A stretch of 23,255 nucleotides of DNA from Paulinella micropora (GCA_009731375.1 BJOX01000021.1:147292-170546), one strand, 5' to 3'. Positions 11,621 to 22,667 are shown, counted from the first letter of the stretch. Notes: generated by a model from the sequence alone, not told the origin. A program made the numbers and translations.

Positions 11621-11648
11621 CAAAATTTCGTCTAACAAGAAAGACATA
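9315..11648. repeat. GATA higher-order array with CATGTCTTGCTTTTGTCGC spacer
   Basis: GATA (with GGTA, GACA and GATATA variants) is broken by a shared spacer whose core CATGTCTTGCTTTTGTCGC starts at 9330, 9523, 9641, 9843, 10073, 10307, 10574, 10812, 11205 and 11324. A remnant lies at about 11620. Long forms begin GATTTCCAAAACGA (first, third, fourth, seventh, eighth, tenth); short forms begin GAGACATG or GAGACTTG (second, fifth, sixth, ninth). Most end in a CTTCGTCTGACAAGA-type motif. Spacer distances run from about 118 to 393. The minus strand stays open across GATA and spacers for 571 codons, which I regard as accidental. Confidence 0.9.
10921..11141. other. unique insert inside the GATA higher-order array
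   Basis: About 220 bp without GATA, holding a small duplication (CAAAGGAATG/CAAAGGAACG near 10931 and 10951) and a purine-rich right half (11030-11122). No gene or second copy was found. It accounts for the unusually long spacer distance in the array. Confidence 0.65.
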
Positions 11649-11693
11649 AGGACGATTGAAAAATTTTCGGCCAGGAAATATTTCGGCCAGTGA
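11649..11693. other. unique linker with TTTCGGCCAG repeats
   Basis: TTTTCGGCCAGGAAATATTT and TTTCGGCCAGTG occur in succession, leading into the tandem repeat that follows. Confidence 0.55.
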
Positions 11694-12010
11694 TTTTTCA
11701 CCGCAGAATAAGTTGTTTTTGCGCAAAACTTTGGGTAGCCGGAATTCTTCCCTAGTCTTTTCACCGCAAGATGCGTGATTTTTTTGCGAAAATTTGAGGT
11801 GGCTGAAATCTTCCCTAGTCTTTTTGACCGCAAGATGCGTGATTTTTTTGCGAAAATTTGAGGTGGCCGGAATTCTTCCCTAGTCTTTTTACCGCAAGAT
11901 GCGTGATTTTTTTGCGAAAATTTGAGGTGGCTGAAATCTTCCCTAGTCTTTTCACCGCAAGATGCGTGATTTTTTTGCGAAAATTTTGAGGTGGCTGAAA
12001 TTCTTCACTT
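11694..12010 (+). repeat. 63-64 bp tandem repeat, five units
   Basis: Units begin TTTTCACCGCAAGATGCG, then a T7 run GTGATTTTTTTGCGAAAA, then TTGAGGTGGC and TCTTCCCTAGTC. ACCGCA anchors lie at about 11700, 11763, 11827, 11891 and 11954, a period of 63-64. Unit 1 is the most diverged. Unit ends alternate between CCGGAATTC (units 1 and 3) and CTGAAATC (units 2 and 4), which suggests growth by dimer duplication. Unit 5 ends CTGAAATTC. Confidence 0.9.
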
Positions 12011-12083
12011 GTTCTGAAGAAAGACGTTATATCATGTGTGTAATGTTTGATATGTATATATATGAGTGTGTATGTATATATAG
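12011..12083. other. unique linker, TATG/TA-rich at right
   Basis: Short non-repetitive stretch turning into TATATG. Nothing identifiable. Confidence 0.55.
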
Positions 12084-12515
<432 letters not shown>

Positions 12516-12599
12516 CTCGGCCGTGGGGTTATTTTTCTAATAATAACAATAACAATAATAATAATAATAATAATAATAAAAATAATAATAATAATAATG

Positions 12600-12645
<46 letters not shown>

Positions 12646-12722
12646 TAATAGTAATAATAACAATAACAATAATAACAATAATAATAATAATGATAATGAC
12701 AATAATAATAATAAACAACAAC

Positions 12723-12777
<55 letters not shown>

Positions 12778-12787
12778 GTAATAGTAA

Positions 12788-12867
<80 letters not shown>

Positions 12868-12897
12868 GTAATAGTAGTAATAGTAGTAGTAGTAGTA

Positions 12898-12969
<72 letters not shown>

Positions 12970-13030
12970 GTAGTAATAGTAGTAGTAGTAGTAGTAATAA
13001 TAATAATAATAATAATGCTAATAATGATAA

Positions 13031-13065
<35 letters not shown>

Positions 13066-13079
13066 TTGATAATAATAAT
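12516..13079. repeat. (AAT)n / (AGT)n array
   Basis: A unique stretch of about 20 bp leads into about 540 bp of AAT with AAC and ATG variants. AGT blocks lie at about 12777-12823, 12867-12900 and 12968-12996. The two later AGT blocks have the same layout, which suggests an internal duplication of about 100 bp. Confidence 0.93.
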
Positions 13080-13128
13080 AGTGCTTCTCTGTCAATGGCT
13101 GATGCATTTCTGCACATGCGCCTCCATC
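13080..13128 (-). mobile_element. SINE family S 3' fragment, copy S8
   Basis: The last ~49 bp of the S consensus on the minus strand, from GATGGAGGCGCATG to GAGAAGCACT, with AAT on both sides. This is the shortest 5'-truncated copy. Confidence 0.8.
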
Positions 13129-13132
13129 ATTG

Positions 13133-13203
<71 letters not shown>
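13129..13203. repeat. (AAT)n microsatellite
   Basis: AAT triplets between the S8 fragment and family E copy E2. Confidence 0.96.
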
Positions 13204-13204
<1 letters not shown>

Positions 13205-13375
13205 TATCTCCTGCCAATTGCTGAGCCAAAAGGCCATGTGCATCCAGTCCTCCATTCCATAAGGAAAGTCTCCACACCAATCGGTGGAATAAAGGAAGTG
13301 ACGGCATAGAACATTACTCTAGGAGCTTTATACCAATCAGCCAATGGAAAGGGACCGATGGCCTATGTACTCCCT
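13204..13375 (-). mobile_element. dispersed element family E, copy E2 (complete)
   Basis: On the minus strand this begins AGGGAGTACATAGGCC and ends GGAGATAC followed by (ATT)n, without the ACT seen in E3 and E4. It is a full copy without gaps, about 172 bp. It reads CCCTTTCCATTGGCTG where other copies read CCTTTCCATGGGCTG. Confidence 0.82.
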
Positions 13376-13430
13376 AATAATAATAATGATAATAATGATA
13401 ATAATAATAATAATAATAGTAGTAGTAATA
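13376..13430. repeat. (AAT)n microsatellite with AGT
   Basis: AAT with ATG and AGT variants between two E copies of the same orientation. Confidence 0.94.
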
Positions 13431-13595
13431 GTGTATCTCCTGCCAATTGCTGAGCCAAAAGGCCATGTGCATCCAGTCCTCCATTCCATAAGGAAAGTCT
13501 ATCGGTGGAATAAAGGAAGTGACAGCATAGAACATTACTCTAGGAGCTTTATACCAATCAGCCCATGGAAAGGACCGATGGCCTTTGTACTCCCT
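13431..13595 (-). mobile_element. dispersed element family E, copy E3 (8-bp deletion)
   Basis: Matches E2 but lacks about 8 bases in the middle: GAAAGTCTATCGG on the + strand, where E2 and E4 have CCACACCA inserted. It also has CAGCATAG for CGGCATAG and CCTTTGTACTCCCT at the 5' end of the element. Confidence 0.82.
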
Positions 13596-13609
13596 AGTAG
13601 TAGTAATAA

Positions 13610-13653
<44 letters not shown>
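13596..13653. repeat. (AAT)n microsatellite
   Basis: AGTAGT then AAT triplets with AAA interruptions, between E3 and E4. Confidence 0.94.
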
Positions 13654-13815
13654 GTGTATCTCCTGCCAATTGCTGAGCCAAAAGGCCATGTGCATCCAGT
13701 CCTCCATTCCATAAGGAAAGTCTCCACACCAATCGGTGGAATAAAGGAAGTGACGGCATAGAACATTACTCTAGGAGCTTTATACCAATCAGCCCATGGA
13801 AAGGACCGATGGCCT
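13654..13815 (-). mobile_element. dispersed element family E, copy E4 (5' end missing)
   Basis: Same as E2 but missing the first bases of the element on the minus strand; the copy stops at GGCCT and passes into AAAAATG and AAT repeat. Its tail ends ATACACT then (ATT)n. Confidence 0.82.
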
Positions 13816-13898
13816 AAAAATGATAATAATAATAATAATAATAAACACATTAAATATTTTTTTTTGTTATGAGCATGTCTGAGGGTGTATGTCTATTG
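13816..13898. other. AAT remnant and T-rich linker
   Basis: Short AAT run to about 13843, then ACACATTAAATA, a T run near 13857-13865 and unique sequence. No gene is seen. Confidence 0.7.
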
Positions 13899-13906
13899 AA
13901 GTCGGT

Positions 13907-13947
<41 letters not shown>

Positions 13948-13949
13948 TT

Positions 13950-13980
<31 letters not shown>

Positions 13981-14053
13981 ATGTTGTTTTGTCTGATTGT
14001 CTTCCGTTGCGTTATGTTTCTACATATGTTGTGTATTTGTATGTGTATGTTAA

Positions 14054-14112
<59 letters not shown>

Positions 14113-14259
14113 ATGTGTATGTGTATGTATATGTATATGTGTATGTGTATGTGTATTTAAGTCGGTATGTGTATGTGTATGTGTGTGTATGTGTGTTATT
14201 GTGTCTAATCGTCTTCCTGTTGATTATTATTATATGCGTGTTGTGTATGTGTATTTGTA

Positions 14260-14296
<37 letters not shown>

Positions 14297-14361
14297 GTAT
14301 ATATGTATGCGTATGTGTATGTGTATGTGTATGTGCATTTAAGTCGGTATGTGTATGTGTG

Positions 14362-14405
<44 letters not shown>

Positions 14406-14490
14406 GCTGTGTCTAATCGTCTTCCTGTTAGGTTATTGTTCTATGTGCGTTGTGTATGTATATGTGCATGTGATGTGTATGTGTATGTGT
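13899..14490. repeat. TA/TG/(TGTGTA)n array with recurrent spacers
   Basis: AAGTCGGTAT begins units at 13899, 14159 and 14341. Each unit has TATG/TGTG repeats, then a TGTCTAATCGTCTTCC-type segment, then a GTTGTGTATGT-like segment. The first unit carries a long (TA)n run (13910-13958). GTATGT hexamers dominate 14049-14158 and 14250-14336. Confidence 0.85.
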
Positions 14491-14554
<64 letters not shown>

Positions 14555-14556
14555 TT

Positions 14557-14615
<59 letters not shown>
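14491..14615. repeat. (AG)n microsatellite
   Basis: GA dinucleotides with AAAG and ATTG interruptions, running into the N gap. Confidence 0.96.
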
Positions 14616-15246
14616 NNNNNNNNNNNNNNNNNNNNNNNNNNNNNNNNNNNNNNNNNNNNNNNNNNNNNNNNNNNNNNNNNNNNNNNNNNNNNNNNNNNNN
14701 NNNNNNNNNNNNNNNNNNNNNNNNNNNNNNNNNNNNNNNNNNNNNNNNNNNNNNNNNNNNNNNNNNNNNNNNNNNNNNNNNNNNNNNNNNNNNNNNNNNN
14801 NNNNNNNNNNNNNNNNNNNNNNNNNNNNNNNNNNNNNNNNNNNNNNNNNNNNNNNNNNNNNNNNNNNNNNNNNNNNNNNNNNNNNNNNNNNNNNNNNNNN
14901 NNNNNNNNNNNNNNNNNNNNNNNNNNNNNNNNNNNNNNNNNNNNNNNNNNNNNNNNNNNNNNNNNNNNNNNNNNNNNNNNNNNNNNNNNNNNNNNNNNNN
15001 NNNNNNNNNNNNNNNNNNNNNNNNNNNNNNNNNNNNNNNNNNNNNNNNNNNNNNNNNNNNNNNNNNNNNNNNNNNNNNNNNNNNNNNNNNNNNNNNNNNN
15101 NNNNNNNNNNNNNNNNNNNNNNNNNNNNNNNNNNNNNNNNNNNNNNNNNNNNNNNNNNNNNNNNNNNNNNNNNNNNNNNNNNNNNNNNNNNNNNNNNNNN
15201 NNNNNNNNNNNNNNNNNNNNNNNNNNNNNNNNNNNNNNNNNNNNNN
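14616..15246. other. assembly gap, 631 N
   Basis: Run of N with AG dinucleotide on both sides, so at least the edges of the missing DNA are AG repeat. Confidence 0.99.
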
Positions 15247-15283
<37 letters not shown>

Positions 15284-15294
15284 GATAGAGAGAG
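15247..15294. repeat. (AG)n microsatellite, right of gap
   Basis: AG dinucleotides with two AT substitutions. Confidence 0.95.
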
Positions 15295-15357
15295 ATGGAC
15301 TTGATCAAGGAAGCGTAATGCATTATCCGCAGGGTCAACCACTACCGTCCTGTTGAT
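15295..15357. other. single-copy linker
   Basis: About 60 bp of unique sequence between AG and GATA arrays. The minus strand is open across it, but the stretch is too short to call coding. Confidence 0.6.
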
Positions 15358-15388
15358 ATAGATGGATAGATAGATGGATAGATAGATG

Positions 15389-15452
<64 letters not shown>

Positions 15453-15697
15453 TATAGATAGATAGATAGATAGATGGATGGATAGATGGATGGATGGATG
15501 GATGGATGGATGGAAGGATGGATGGATGGACGGACGGACGGACGGATGGATGGATGGATGGATGGATGGATGGATGGATGGATGGATGAATGGATGGATG
15601 GATAGATGGATGGATGTGGATGGATGGATGGATGGATGGATAGATGGATGGATGGATGGATAGATGGATGGATGGATGGATAGATAGATAGATAGAT

Positions 15698-15750
<53 letters not shown>

Positions 15751-15770
15751 GTAGATAGATAGATAGATAT

Positions 15771-15827
<57 letters not shown>

Positions 15828-15866
15828 GGTATGGAAGAATAGATAGATAGATAGAGAGATAGATCG

Positions 15867-15910
<44 letters not shown>

Positions 15911-16001
15911 GTGTGTGTGTGTGTATATGTGTGTGTGTATGTGTGTGTGTGTGTGTGTGTATATATATGTATATATATATATATATATACATATAGATAG
16001 A

Positions 16002-16065
<64 letters not shown>

Positions 16066-16070
16066 TAGAC

Positions 16071-16134
<64 letters not shown>

Positions 16135-16230
16135 GGATGGAAGAATAGATAGATACGTAGAGAGATAGATCGAAATATATAAATATATATATGTATATAT
16201 ATATGTGTGTGTTTGTGTGTGTGTGTGTGT

Positions 16231-16305
<75 letters not shown>

Positions 16306-16310
16306 CATAT
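15358..16310. repeat. GATA/GATG/TA/TG/GACA compound array
   Basis: GATA to about 15474. GATG with a GACG patch (15528-15544) follows to about 15680. GATA continues to about 15865, TA/TG runs to about 15994, GACA covers 16018-16066, then GATA again. A segment containing GGAAGAATAGATAGATA, GAGAGATAGATCGAAATAT and a TA/TG run occurs twice (about 15833-15930 and 16139-16230), so part of the array is duplicated at about 305 bp. Confidence 0.9.
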
Positions 16311-16356
16311 TATACATATATATATAAATATTTATATATATATATAGAGAGAGAGA

Positions 16357-16395
<39 letters not shown>
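16311..16395. repeat. (TA)n and (GA)n runs
   Basis: TA-rich to 16345, then GA dinucleotides with one GGG interruption. Confidence 0.93.
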
Positions 16396-16397
<2 letters not shown>

Positions 16398-16481
16398 TCG
16401 TTGTTTCATGCCAAGTTTATTGCGTTTGACCACAGTGAATTCCACTAAACCCCTAAGAAAGAAACAATATATACAAAAGGA
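16396..16481. other. single-copy linker
   Basis: About 85 bp of unique sequence between the GA run and the GATGAT run. No gene is seen. Confidence 0.6.
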
Positions 16482-16526
16482 ATGATGATGATGATGATGA
16501 TGATGATGCTGATGATGCTGATGATG

Positions 16527-16592
<66 letters not shown>
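16482..16592. repeat. (ATG)n then (AAT)n microsatellite
   Basis: ATG triplets with two ATGCTG interruptions, then about 21 AAT triplets abutting the 3' end (minus strand) of family L. Confidence 0.95.
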
Positions 16593-17085
16593 TTTACTAT
16601 ATCTGAGGCGTACTGATGCAGCTAATGGCATATCCTCAACGGACATAAGCCTCCAATACCCTTGTTCGAGGTCCTCCACCCCCCCGTGTCAGTCTCTCGC
16701 CTGATGATCGGGGCCACCGATGGAGCTCCTGAGGGCAAGACTGCACTAAGCCGAGGTTATTCCGCAGTCCCAGCAACCTCTTGCAAGACGTCACCGAATG
16801 TGCAAGTGCATACACCAAGCGCGGTTGCTAGAGCTGCCTCGAAACCCCACCCATAACAATCTGGTGTCTGCTGGGTCCTGGGCTATCAACCAGCATATGC
16901 GGAGTTTAAGATCTTTTACGCGCGCAACGACCCTCCTCCCCAGCATCTACCACCAAAGGGTTATGAGTTGGCGTCACAGTTTAACGCCTTGAGGCCATTG
17001 GGCTGGAACTCTGTTTAGCAAGTGTGACTAGGTTTTTTCATCGGGATTTCCCTCAAATATGTCACAGTCAACACTCCAAGGCAGA
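16593..17085 (-). mobile_element. dispersed element family L, copy L1 (longest, 493 bp)
   Basis: Read on the minus strand, the element ends TGCATCAG ... CAGATATAGT, then AA and (ATT)n. It is GC-rich for this window and contains a C7 run (16679-16685, + strand). The upstream part (17006-17085) is present only in this copy. The other two copies start further in, a nested 5' truncation pattern typical of non-LTR retrotransposons. The longest minus-strand frame here is about 60 codons and I do not recognise it as reverse transcriptase or endonuclease. It could be a LINE 3' UTR or a long SINE. Confidence 0.75.
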
Positions 17086-17495
17086 TTTACTATATCTGAG
17101 GCGTACTGATGCAGCTAATGGCATATCCTCAACGGACATAAGCCTCCAATACCCTTGTTCGAGGTCCTCCACCCCCCCGTGTCAGTCTCTCGCCTGATGA
17201 TCGGGGCCACCGATGGAGCTCCTGAGGGCAAGACTGCACTAAGCCGAGGTTATTCCGCAGTCCCAGCAACCTCTTGCAAGACGTCACCGAATGTGCAAGT
17301 GCATACACCAAGCGCGGTTGCTAGAGCTGCCTCGAAACCCCACCCATAACAATCTGGTGTCTGCTGGGTCCTGGGCTATCAACCAGCATATGCGGAGTTT
17401 AAGATCTTTTACGCGCGCAACGACCCTCCTCCCCAGCATCTACCACCAAAGGGTTATGAGTTGGCGTCACAGTTTAACGCCTTGAGGCCATTGGG

Positions 17496-17498
<3 letters not shown>
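17086..17498 (-). mobile_element. dispersed element family L, copy L2
   Basis: Repeats 16593-17005 with no difference found by eye over 413 bp, and joins L1 head-to-tail with no microsatellite between them (period 493). The left end keeps TTTACTATATC exactly as in L1. The right end stops at GGGCTG and passes into AAT. Such identity fits a very recent tandem duplication or an assembly duplication better than an independent insertion. Confidence 0.78.
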
Positions 17499-17591
<93 letters not shown>

Positions 17592-17608
17592 TAAATAATA
17601 ATAATAAT
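17499..17608. repeat. (AAT)n microsatellite
   Basis: AAT triplets with GAG and AAAT interruptions between copies L2 and L3. Confidence 0.95.
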
Positions 17609-17865
17609 ACTATATCTGAGGCGTACTGATGCAGCTAATGGCATATCCTCAACGGACATAAGCCTCCAATACCCTTGTTCGAGGTCCTCCACCCCCCCGT
17701 GTCAGTCTCTCGCCTGATGATCGGGGCCACCGATGGAGCTCCTGAGGGCAAGACTGCACTAAGCCGAGGTTATTCCGCAGTCCCAGCAACCTCTTGCAAG
17801 ACGTCACCGAATGTGCAAGTGCATACACCAAGCGCGGTTGCTAGAGCTGCCTCGAAACCCCATCC
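17609..17865 (-). mobile_element. dispersed element family L, copy L3 (5' truncated)
   Basis: Same as 17089-17345 with one change near the right edge (CCCATCC for CCCACCC). On the minus strand CAGATATAGT goes straight into (ATT)n without the extra AA of L1. The copy is cut 156 bp short of L2. Confidence 0.8.

Positions 17866-17928
<63 letters not shown>
17866..17928. repeat. (AAT)n microsatellite
   Basis: Twenty-one AAT triplets between L3 and SINE fragment S9, so that an L copy and an S copy share one ATT tract in the same orientation. Confidence 0.97.
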
Positions 17929-17929
<1 letters not shown>

Positions 17930-18031
17930 GTGCTTCTCTGTCAATGGCTGATGCATTCCTGCACATGCGCCTCCATCGTCTCACCCGTGAGGGGAGTACG
18001 AAGAATTGACGATAAGCTCTAATGACACCCC
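17929..18031 (-). mobile_element. SINE family S 3' fragment, copy S9
   Basis: Same 103 bp as S7, differing at two positions by eye (GCATTCC for GCATTTC; GATAAGC for GATAGGC). It starts at the same internal base, GGGGTGTCATTAG on the minus strand, with AAT repeat immediately upstream. Confidence 0.87.
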
Positions 18032-18103
<72 letters not shown>

Positions 18104-18175
18104 AATATGGGTCCCCTTCTCCAAAACCTTTCAGGGATAATAATAATTACAACAATAATAATACTAATAATAGTA

Positions 18176-18235
<60 letters not shown>

Positions 18236-18239
18236 CAAA
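18032..18239. repeat. (AAT)n microsatellite with a 29-bp unique insert
   Basis: AAT triplets flank a short unique segment at about 18108-18136 (GGGTCCCCTTCTCC ... TTTCAGGG). It may be a remnant of another dispersed element; no second copy was seen. Confidence 0.9.
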
Positions 18240-18715
<476 letters not shown>

Positions 18716-18755
18716 ATGTCAATGATAATAAACAAACAAAAAATATACATATTGC
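18716..18755. other. A-rich linker
   Basis: Short unique stretch between AAAT and CA arrays. Confidence 0.6.
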
Positions 18756-18965
<210 letters not shown>

Positions 18966-18978
18966 TATCGATCTATCG

Positions 18979-19052
<74 letters not shown>

Positions 19053-19061
19053 ATATCTATA

Positions 19062-19102
<41 letters not shown>

Positions 19103-19160
19103 GTCTATCCATCAATCTATCTATATCTATCTATCTATCTATCTATCTACCTATCTATCC

Positions 19161-19224
<64 letters not shown>

Positions 19225-19250
19225 GTCTGTCTGTCTGTCTGTCTGTCTAC

Positions 19251-19283
<33 letters not shown>

Positions 19284-19298
19284 CATCTATCTATCTAC
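18966..19298. repeat. (CTAT)n array (GATA on the minus strand)
   Basis: CTAT tetranucleotides with CGAT at the left edge, ATATCTAT patches and a GTCT block at 19222-19247. This is the first place where the GATA motif lies on the minus strand. Confidence 0.95.
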
Positions 19299-20802
19299 CT
19301 CGGAGCGGCATTGTGTTTTGGGGACTTGCTTTTGGTTCGCCCTATGTACGTATGTATGTATGTATGCATGTATGTATGTATGTATGTATGAATGTCTGTA
19401 TGTATGTGTGTATGTATGCATGTGTATGTATGTATGTATGTATGTATGTATGTACTTGTATGTATGTATGTATATATGTTTTTGTGTTTTGGGGACTTGC
19501 TTTTGGTCCGCCCTATGTATGTATGTATGTATGTATGTATGTATGTATGTATGTATGTGTGTATGTGTGTATGTATGTATGTACTTGTGTGTATGTATGT
19601 ATATGTTTTTTTTGTGTTTTGGGGACTTGCTTTTGGTTCGCCCTATGTACGTACGTATGTATGTATGTATGTATGTATGTATGTATGTATGTATGTGTGT
19701 ATGTATGTATGTATGTATGTATGTATGTATGTACTTGTATGTATATCTATTTTTGAGCGTTGGGGACTTGCTTTTTGTTCTGCATATGTATGTATGCATG
19801 TATGTATGTATGTATGTGTGTATGTCTGTATGTATGAATGTGTATGTATGTGTATGTATGTATGTATGTATGTATGTATGTATGTATATGTTTTTTTGTG
19901 TTTTGGGGACTTGGTTTTGGTTCGCCCTATGTATGTATGTATGTATGTATGTATGTGTGTATGTATGTATGTATGTATGTATATGTATGTATGTATGTAT
20001 GTATGTGTGTATGTGTGTATGTATGTATGTATGTATGTATGTATGTATGTACTTGTATGTATGCATGTATGAATATGTCTTTTTGAGCGTTGGGGACTTG
20101 CTTTTTGTTCTGCATATGTATGTATGTATGTATGTATGTATGTTTGTATGTATGTATGTATGTATGTATGTATGCATGTATGTGTATGTATGTATGTGTG
20201 TATGTATGCATGTATGTACTTGTATGTATGTATGTATATGTTTTTTTGTGTTTTGGGGACTTACTTTTGGTTCGCCCTATGTACGTATGTATGTATGTAT
20301 GTATGTATGTATGTATGTATGTATGTATGTATGTACATGTGTTTTTTGCGCGTTGGGGACTTACTTATATGTATTTGTATGTATGTATGTATGTATGTAT
20401 GTATGTATATGTCTTTTTTGCGCGTTGGGGACTTGCTTATTTGTATTTGTATGTATGTATGTATGTATGTATGTATGTATGTATGTATGTGTGTATGCAT
20501 GTATGTGTATGTATGTATGTATGTATGTGTGTGTGTATGTGTGTATGTATGTATGTATATGCATGTATGTACTTGTATGTATGTATGTATGTATATGTCT
20601 TTTTGCGCGTTGGGGACTTGCTTATATGTATTTGTATGTATGTATGTATGTATGTATGTATATATGTACTTGTATGTATGTATGTATGTATATTTCTTTT
20701 TTGCGCGTTGGGGACTTGCTTATATGTATTTGTATGTATGCATGTGTGTGTGTATGTATGTATATATGTATGTACATATGTATGTATATGTATGTATGTA
20801 TG

Positions 20803-20833
<31 letters not shown>

Positions 20834-21010
20834 ATGTCTTTTTGCGCGTTGGGGACTTGCTTATATGTATTTGTATGTATGTATGTATGTATGTATGTAT
20901 GTATGTATGTACTTGTATGTATGTATGTATGTATGTATATGTCTTTTTGTGTTTTGGGGCCTTGTTCTGTATATATGTATTTGTATGTATTTGTATGTAT
21001 TTGTATGTAT
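19299..21010. repeat. TATG higher-order array with TTGGGGACTTGCTT spacer
   Basis: TATG tetranucleotides are broken 13 times by a spacer with core TTGGGGACTTGCTT, anchored at 19313, 19482, 19614, 19755, 19898, 20085, 20248, 20348, 20420, 20605, 20703, 20844 and 20949. Form A continues GGTTCGCCCTATG, or GGTCCGCCCTATG at 19482 (19313, 19482, 19614, 19898, 20248). Form B is GAGCGTTGGGG ... TTCTGCATATG (19755, 20085). Form C is GCGCGTTGGGG ... ATTTGTATG (20348 to 20844). Form D is GGGGCCTTGTTCTG (20949). A and B alternate, then C takes over. Confidence 0.9.
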
Positions 21011-21042
21011 GTATGTATTTGCATGTACGTATGTATGTATGC

Positions 21043-21075
<33 letters not shown>

Positions 21076-21199
21076 TGTATGTATGTATGTATGTATGTAT
21101 TCATGTAGTATGTATGTAGTATGTATGTATGCATGCATGTATGTATGTATGTATGTATGTATGTATGTACGTACGTACGTACGTACGGACGTCTGTATG

Positions 21200-21231
<32 letters not shown>

Positions 21232-21371
21232 TGAATGTATGCATCTAAATTTGCATGTATGTATGTATCTAGGTATGTATGTATGTATGCATGCATGCAT
21301 GCATGAATGCATGCAACTGTATGTGTGTAAGCATGTGTATATGTATGTACGTATGTATGTATGTACGTATG

Positions 21372-21405
<34 letters not shown>

Positions 21406-21430
21406 TGTATGTATGTATGTATGTATGTAC
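21011..21430. repeat. TATG array with ACGT and GCATGCAT variants
   Basis: TATG repeats without the spacer. There is an ACGT block at about 21169-21186 and GCATGCATGCATGCATG near 21288-21304, both self-complementary on the repeat scale, plus a short unique TCTAAATTTGCATG near 21244. Confidence 0.92.
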
Positions 21431-21720
21431 GTAGACCGCGTTTTTCTTTGTATGTATGTATGTATGTATGTATGTATGTATGTATGTATGTATATATAAG
21501 ATGTAGACCGCGTTTTTCTTTGTATGTATGTATGTATGTATGTATGTATGTAGACCACGCTTTTCTTTGTATGTATGTATGTATGTATGTATGTATTTAT
21601 GTATTTATGTATGTATGTATGTATGTATGTATGTACACCGCGCTTTTCTTTGTATGTATGAATGTATGTATGCATGTATGTACGTATGTACGTATGTATG
21701 TATGTATGTATGTATGTATG

Positions 21721-21769
<49 letters not shown>

Positions 21770-22240
21770 TGTAGACCGCGTTTTTCTTTGTATATATGTG
21801 TGTATGTATGTATGTATGTATGTATGTATGTATGTATGTATGCTTGTATGTATGTATGAATGTGTGTATGTATATATGTACGTATTTATGTTTGTATGTA
21901 TTTATGAATGTGTGTATGTATATATGTATGTATGTATGTATGTATATATGTATATATGTATGTATGCAGACCGCGCTTTTCTTTGTATGTATGAATGTAT
22001 GTATGTATGTATGTACGTACGTATGTATGTATGTATGTATGTATGTATGTATGTATGTATGTATGTATGTACGTATGTATGTATGTATATATAAGATGTA
22101 GATTGCGTTTTTCTTTGTATGTATGTATGTATGTATGTATGTATGTATATAGGTAGACCGCGTTTTTCTTTGTATGTATGTATGTATGTATGTATGTATG
22201 TATGCATATACGTATGTATGTAGACCTCGTTTTTCTTTGT
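21431..22240. repeat. TATG higher-order array with GACCGCGTTTTTCTTTG spacer
   Basis: A second spacer family, GACCGCG(T/C)TTTTCTTTG, interrupts TATG at 21434, 21506, 21553, 21636, 21774, 21969, 22101, 22156 and 22223, with base changes in five copies. Several copies are preceded by TATATAAGATGTA. A (TA)n run lies at 21726-21764. Confidence 0.9.
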
Positions 22241-22486
22241 TGTGTGGTGTGTCATCATCATCCTGACATATATTCACACATATAGATACAAATGAATATC
22301 TATCTATCTATCTATCGATCTATCGATCGATCCATAGATCTATCGATCTATTGATCTACCTATCGATCTATCGATCTATCGATGTACCTATCTTCATCAC
22401 ACACATATAGATACAAATTAATATCTATCTATCTATCTATCGATCTATCGATCTATCGATCGATCTATCGATCTATCGATCTATCG

Positions 22487-22544
<58 letters not shown>

Positions 22545-22667
22545 ATATCTATAGATCTATCGATGTACCTATCTATTTATCTTCATCACACAAATATAGA
22601 TACAAATGAATATCTATCTATCTATCGATCTATCGATCTATGGATCTATCGATCGATCTATAGATCT
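22241..22667. repeat. CTAT/GATC array with TATAGATACAAATGAATATC spacer
   Basis: CTAT and GATC tetranucleotides are separated by a spacer ending in ATATAGATACAAAT(G/T)AATATC, at about 22272, 22400 and 22592. The second and third are preceded by CTTCATCACA. The GATC-rich patches repeat ATCTATCG many times. Confidence 0.88.

Noticed and set aside
9315-11648. Regularly spaced short repeats reminiscent of a CRISPR array
   Set aside because: The spaced sequence is itself repeated, the filler is GATA of variable length, and the context is eukaryotic. No cas genes are present.
14428-16317. 629-codon minus-strand open frame
   Set aside because: It runs through 631 N and CT, TATC and CATC repeats; about a third of it is unknown sequence. 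It is an artefact of repeat composition.
16636-16818. 60-codon minus-strand frame repeated three times in the L copies
   Set aside because: It is conserved only because the copies are near-identical DNA. The frame is short and does not resemble the reverse transcriptase or endonuclease motifs I know.
19318-21108. 596-codon plus-strand open frame rich in Cys, Met, Tyr and Val
   Set aside because: TATG repeat has no stop in the + frames and gives Met-Tyr-Val-Cys. The spacers are conserved as DNA units and their frame changes, so this is not a cysteine-rich protein.
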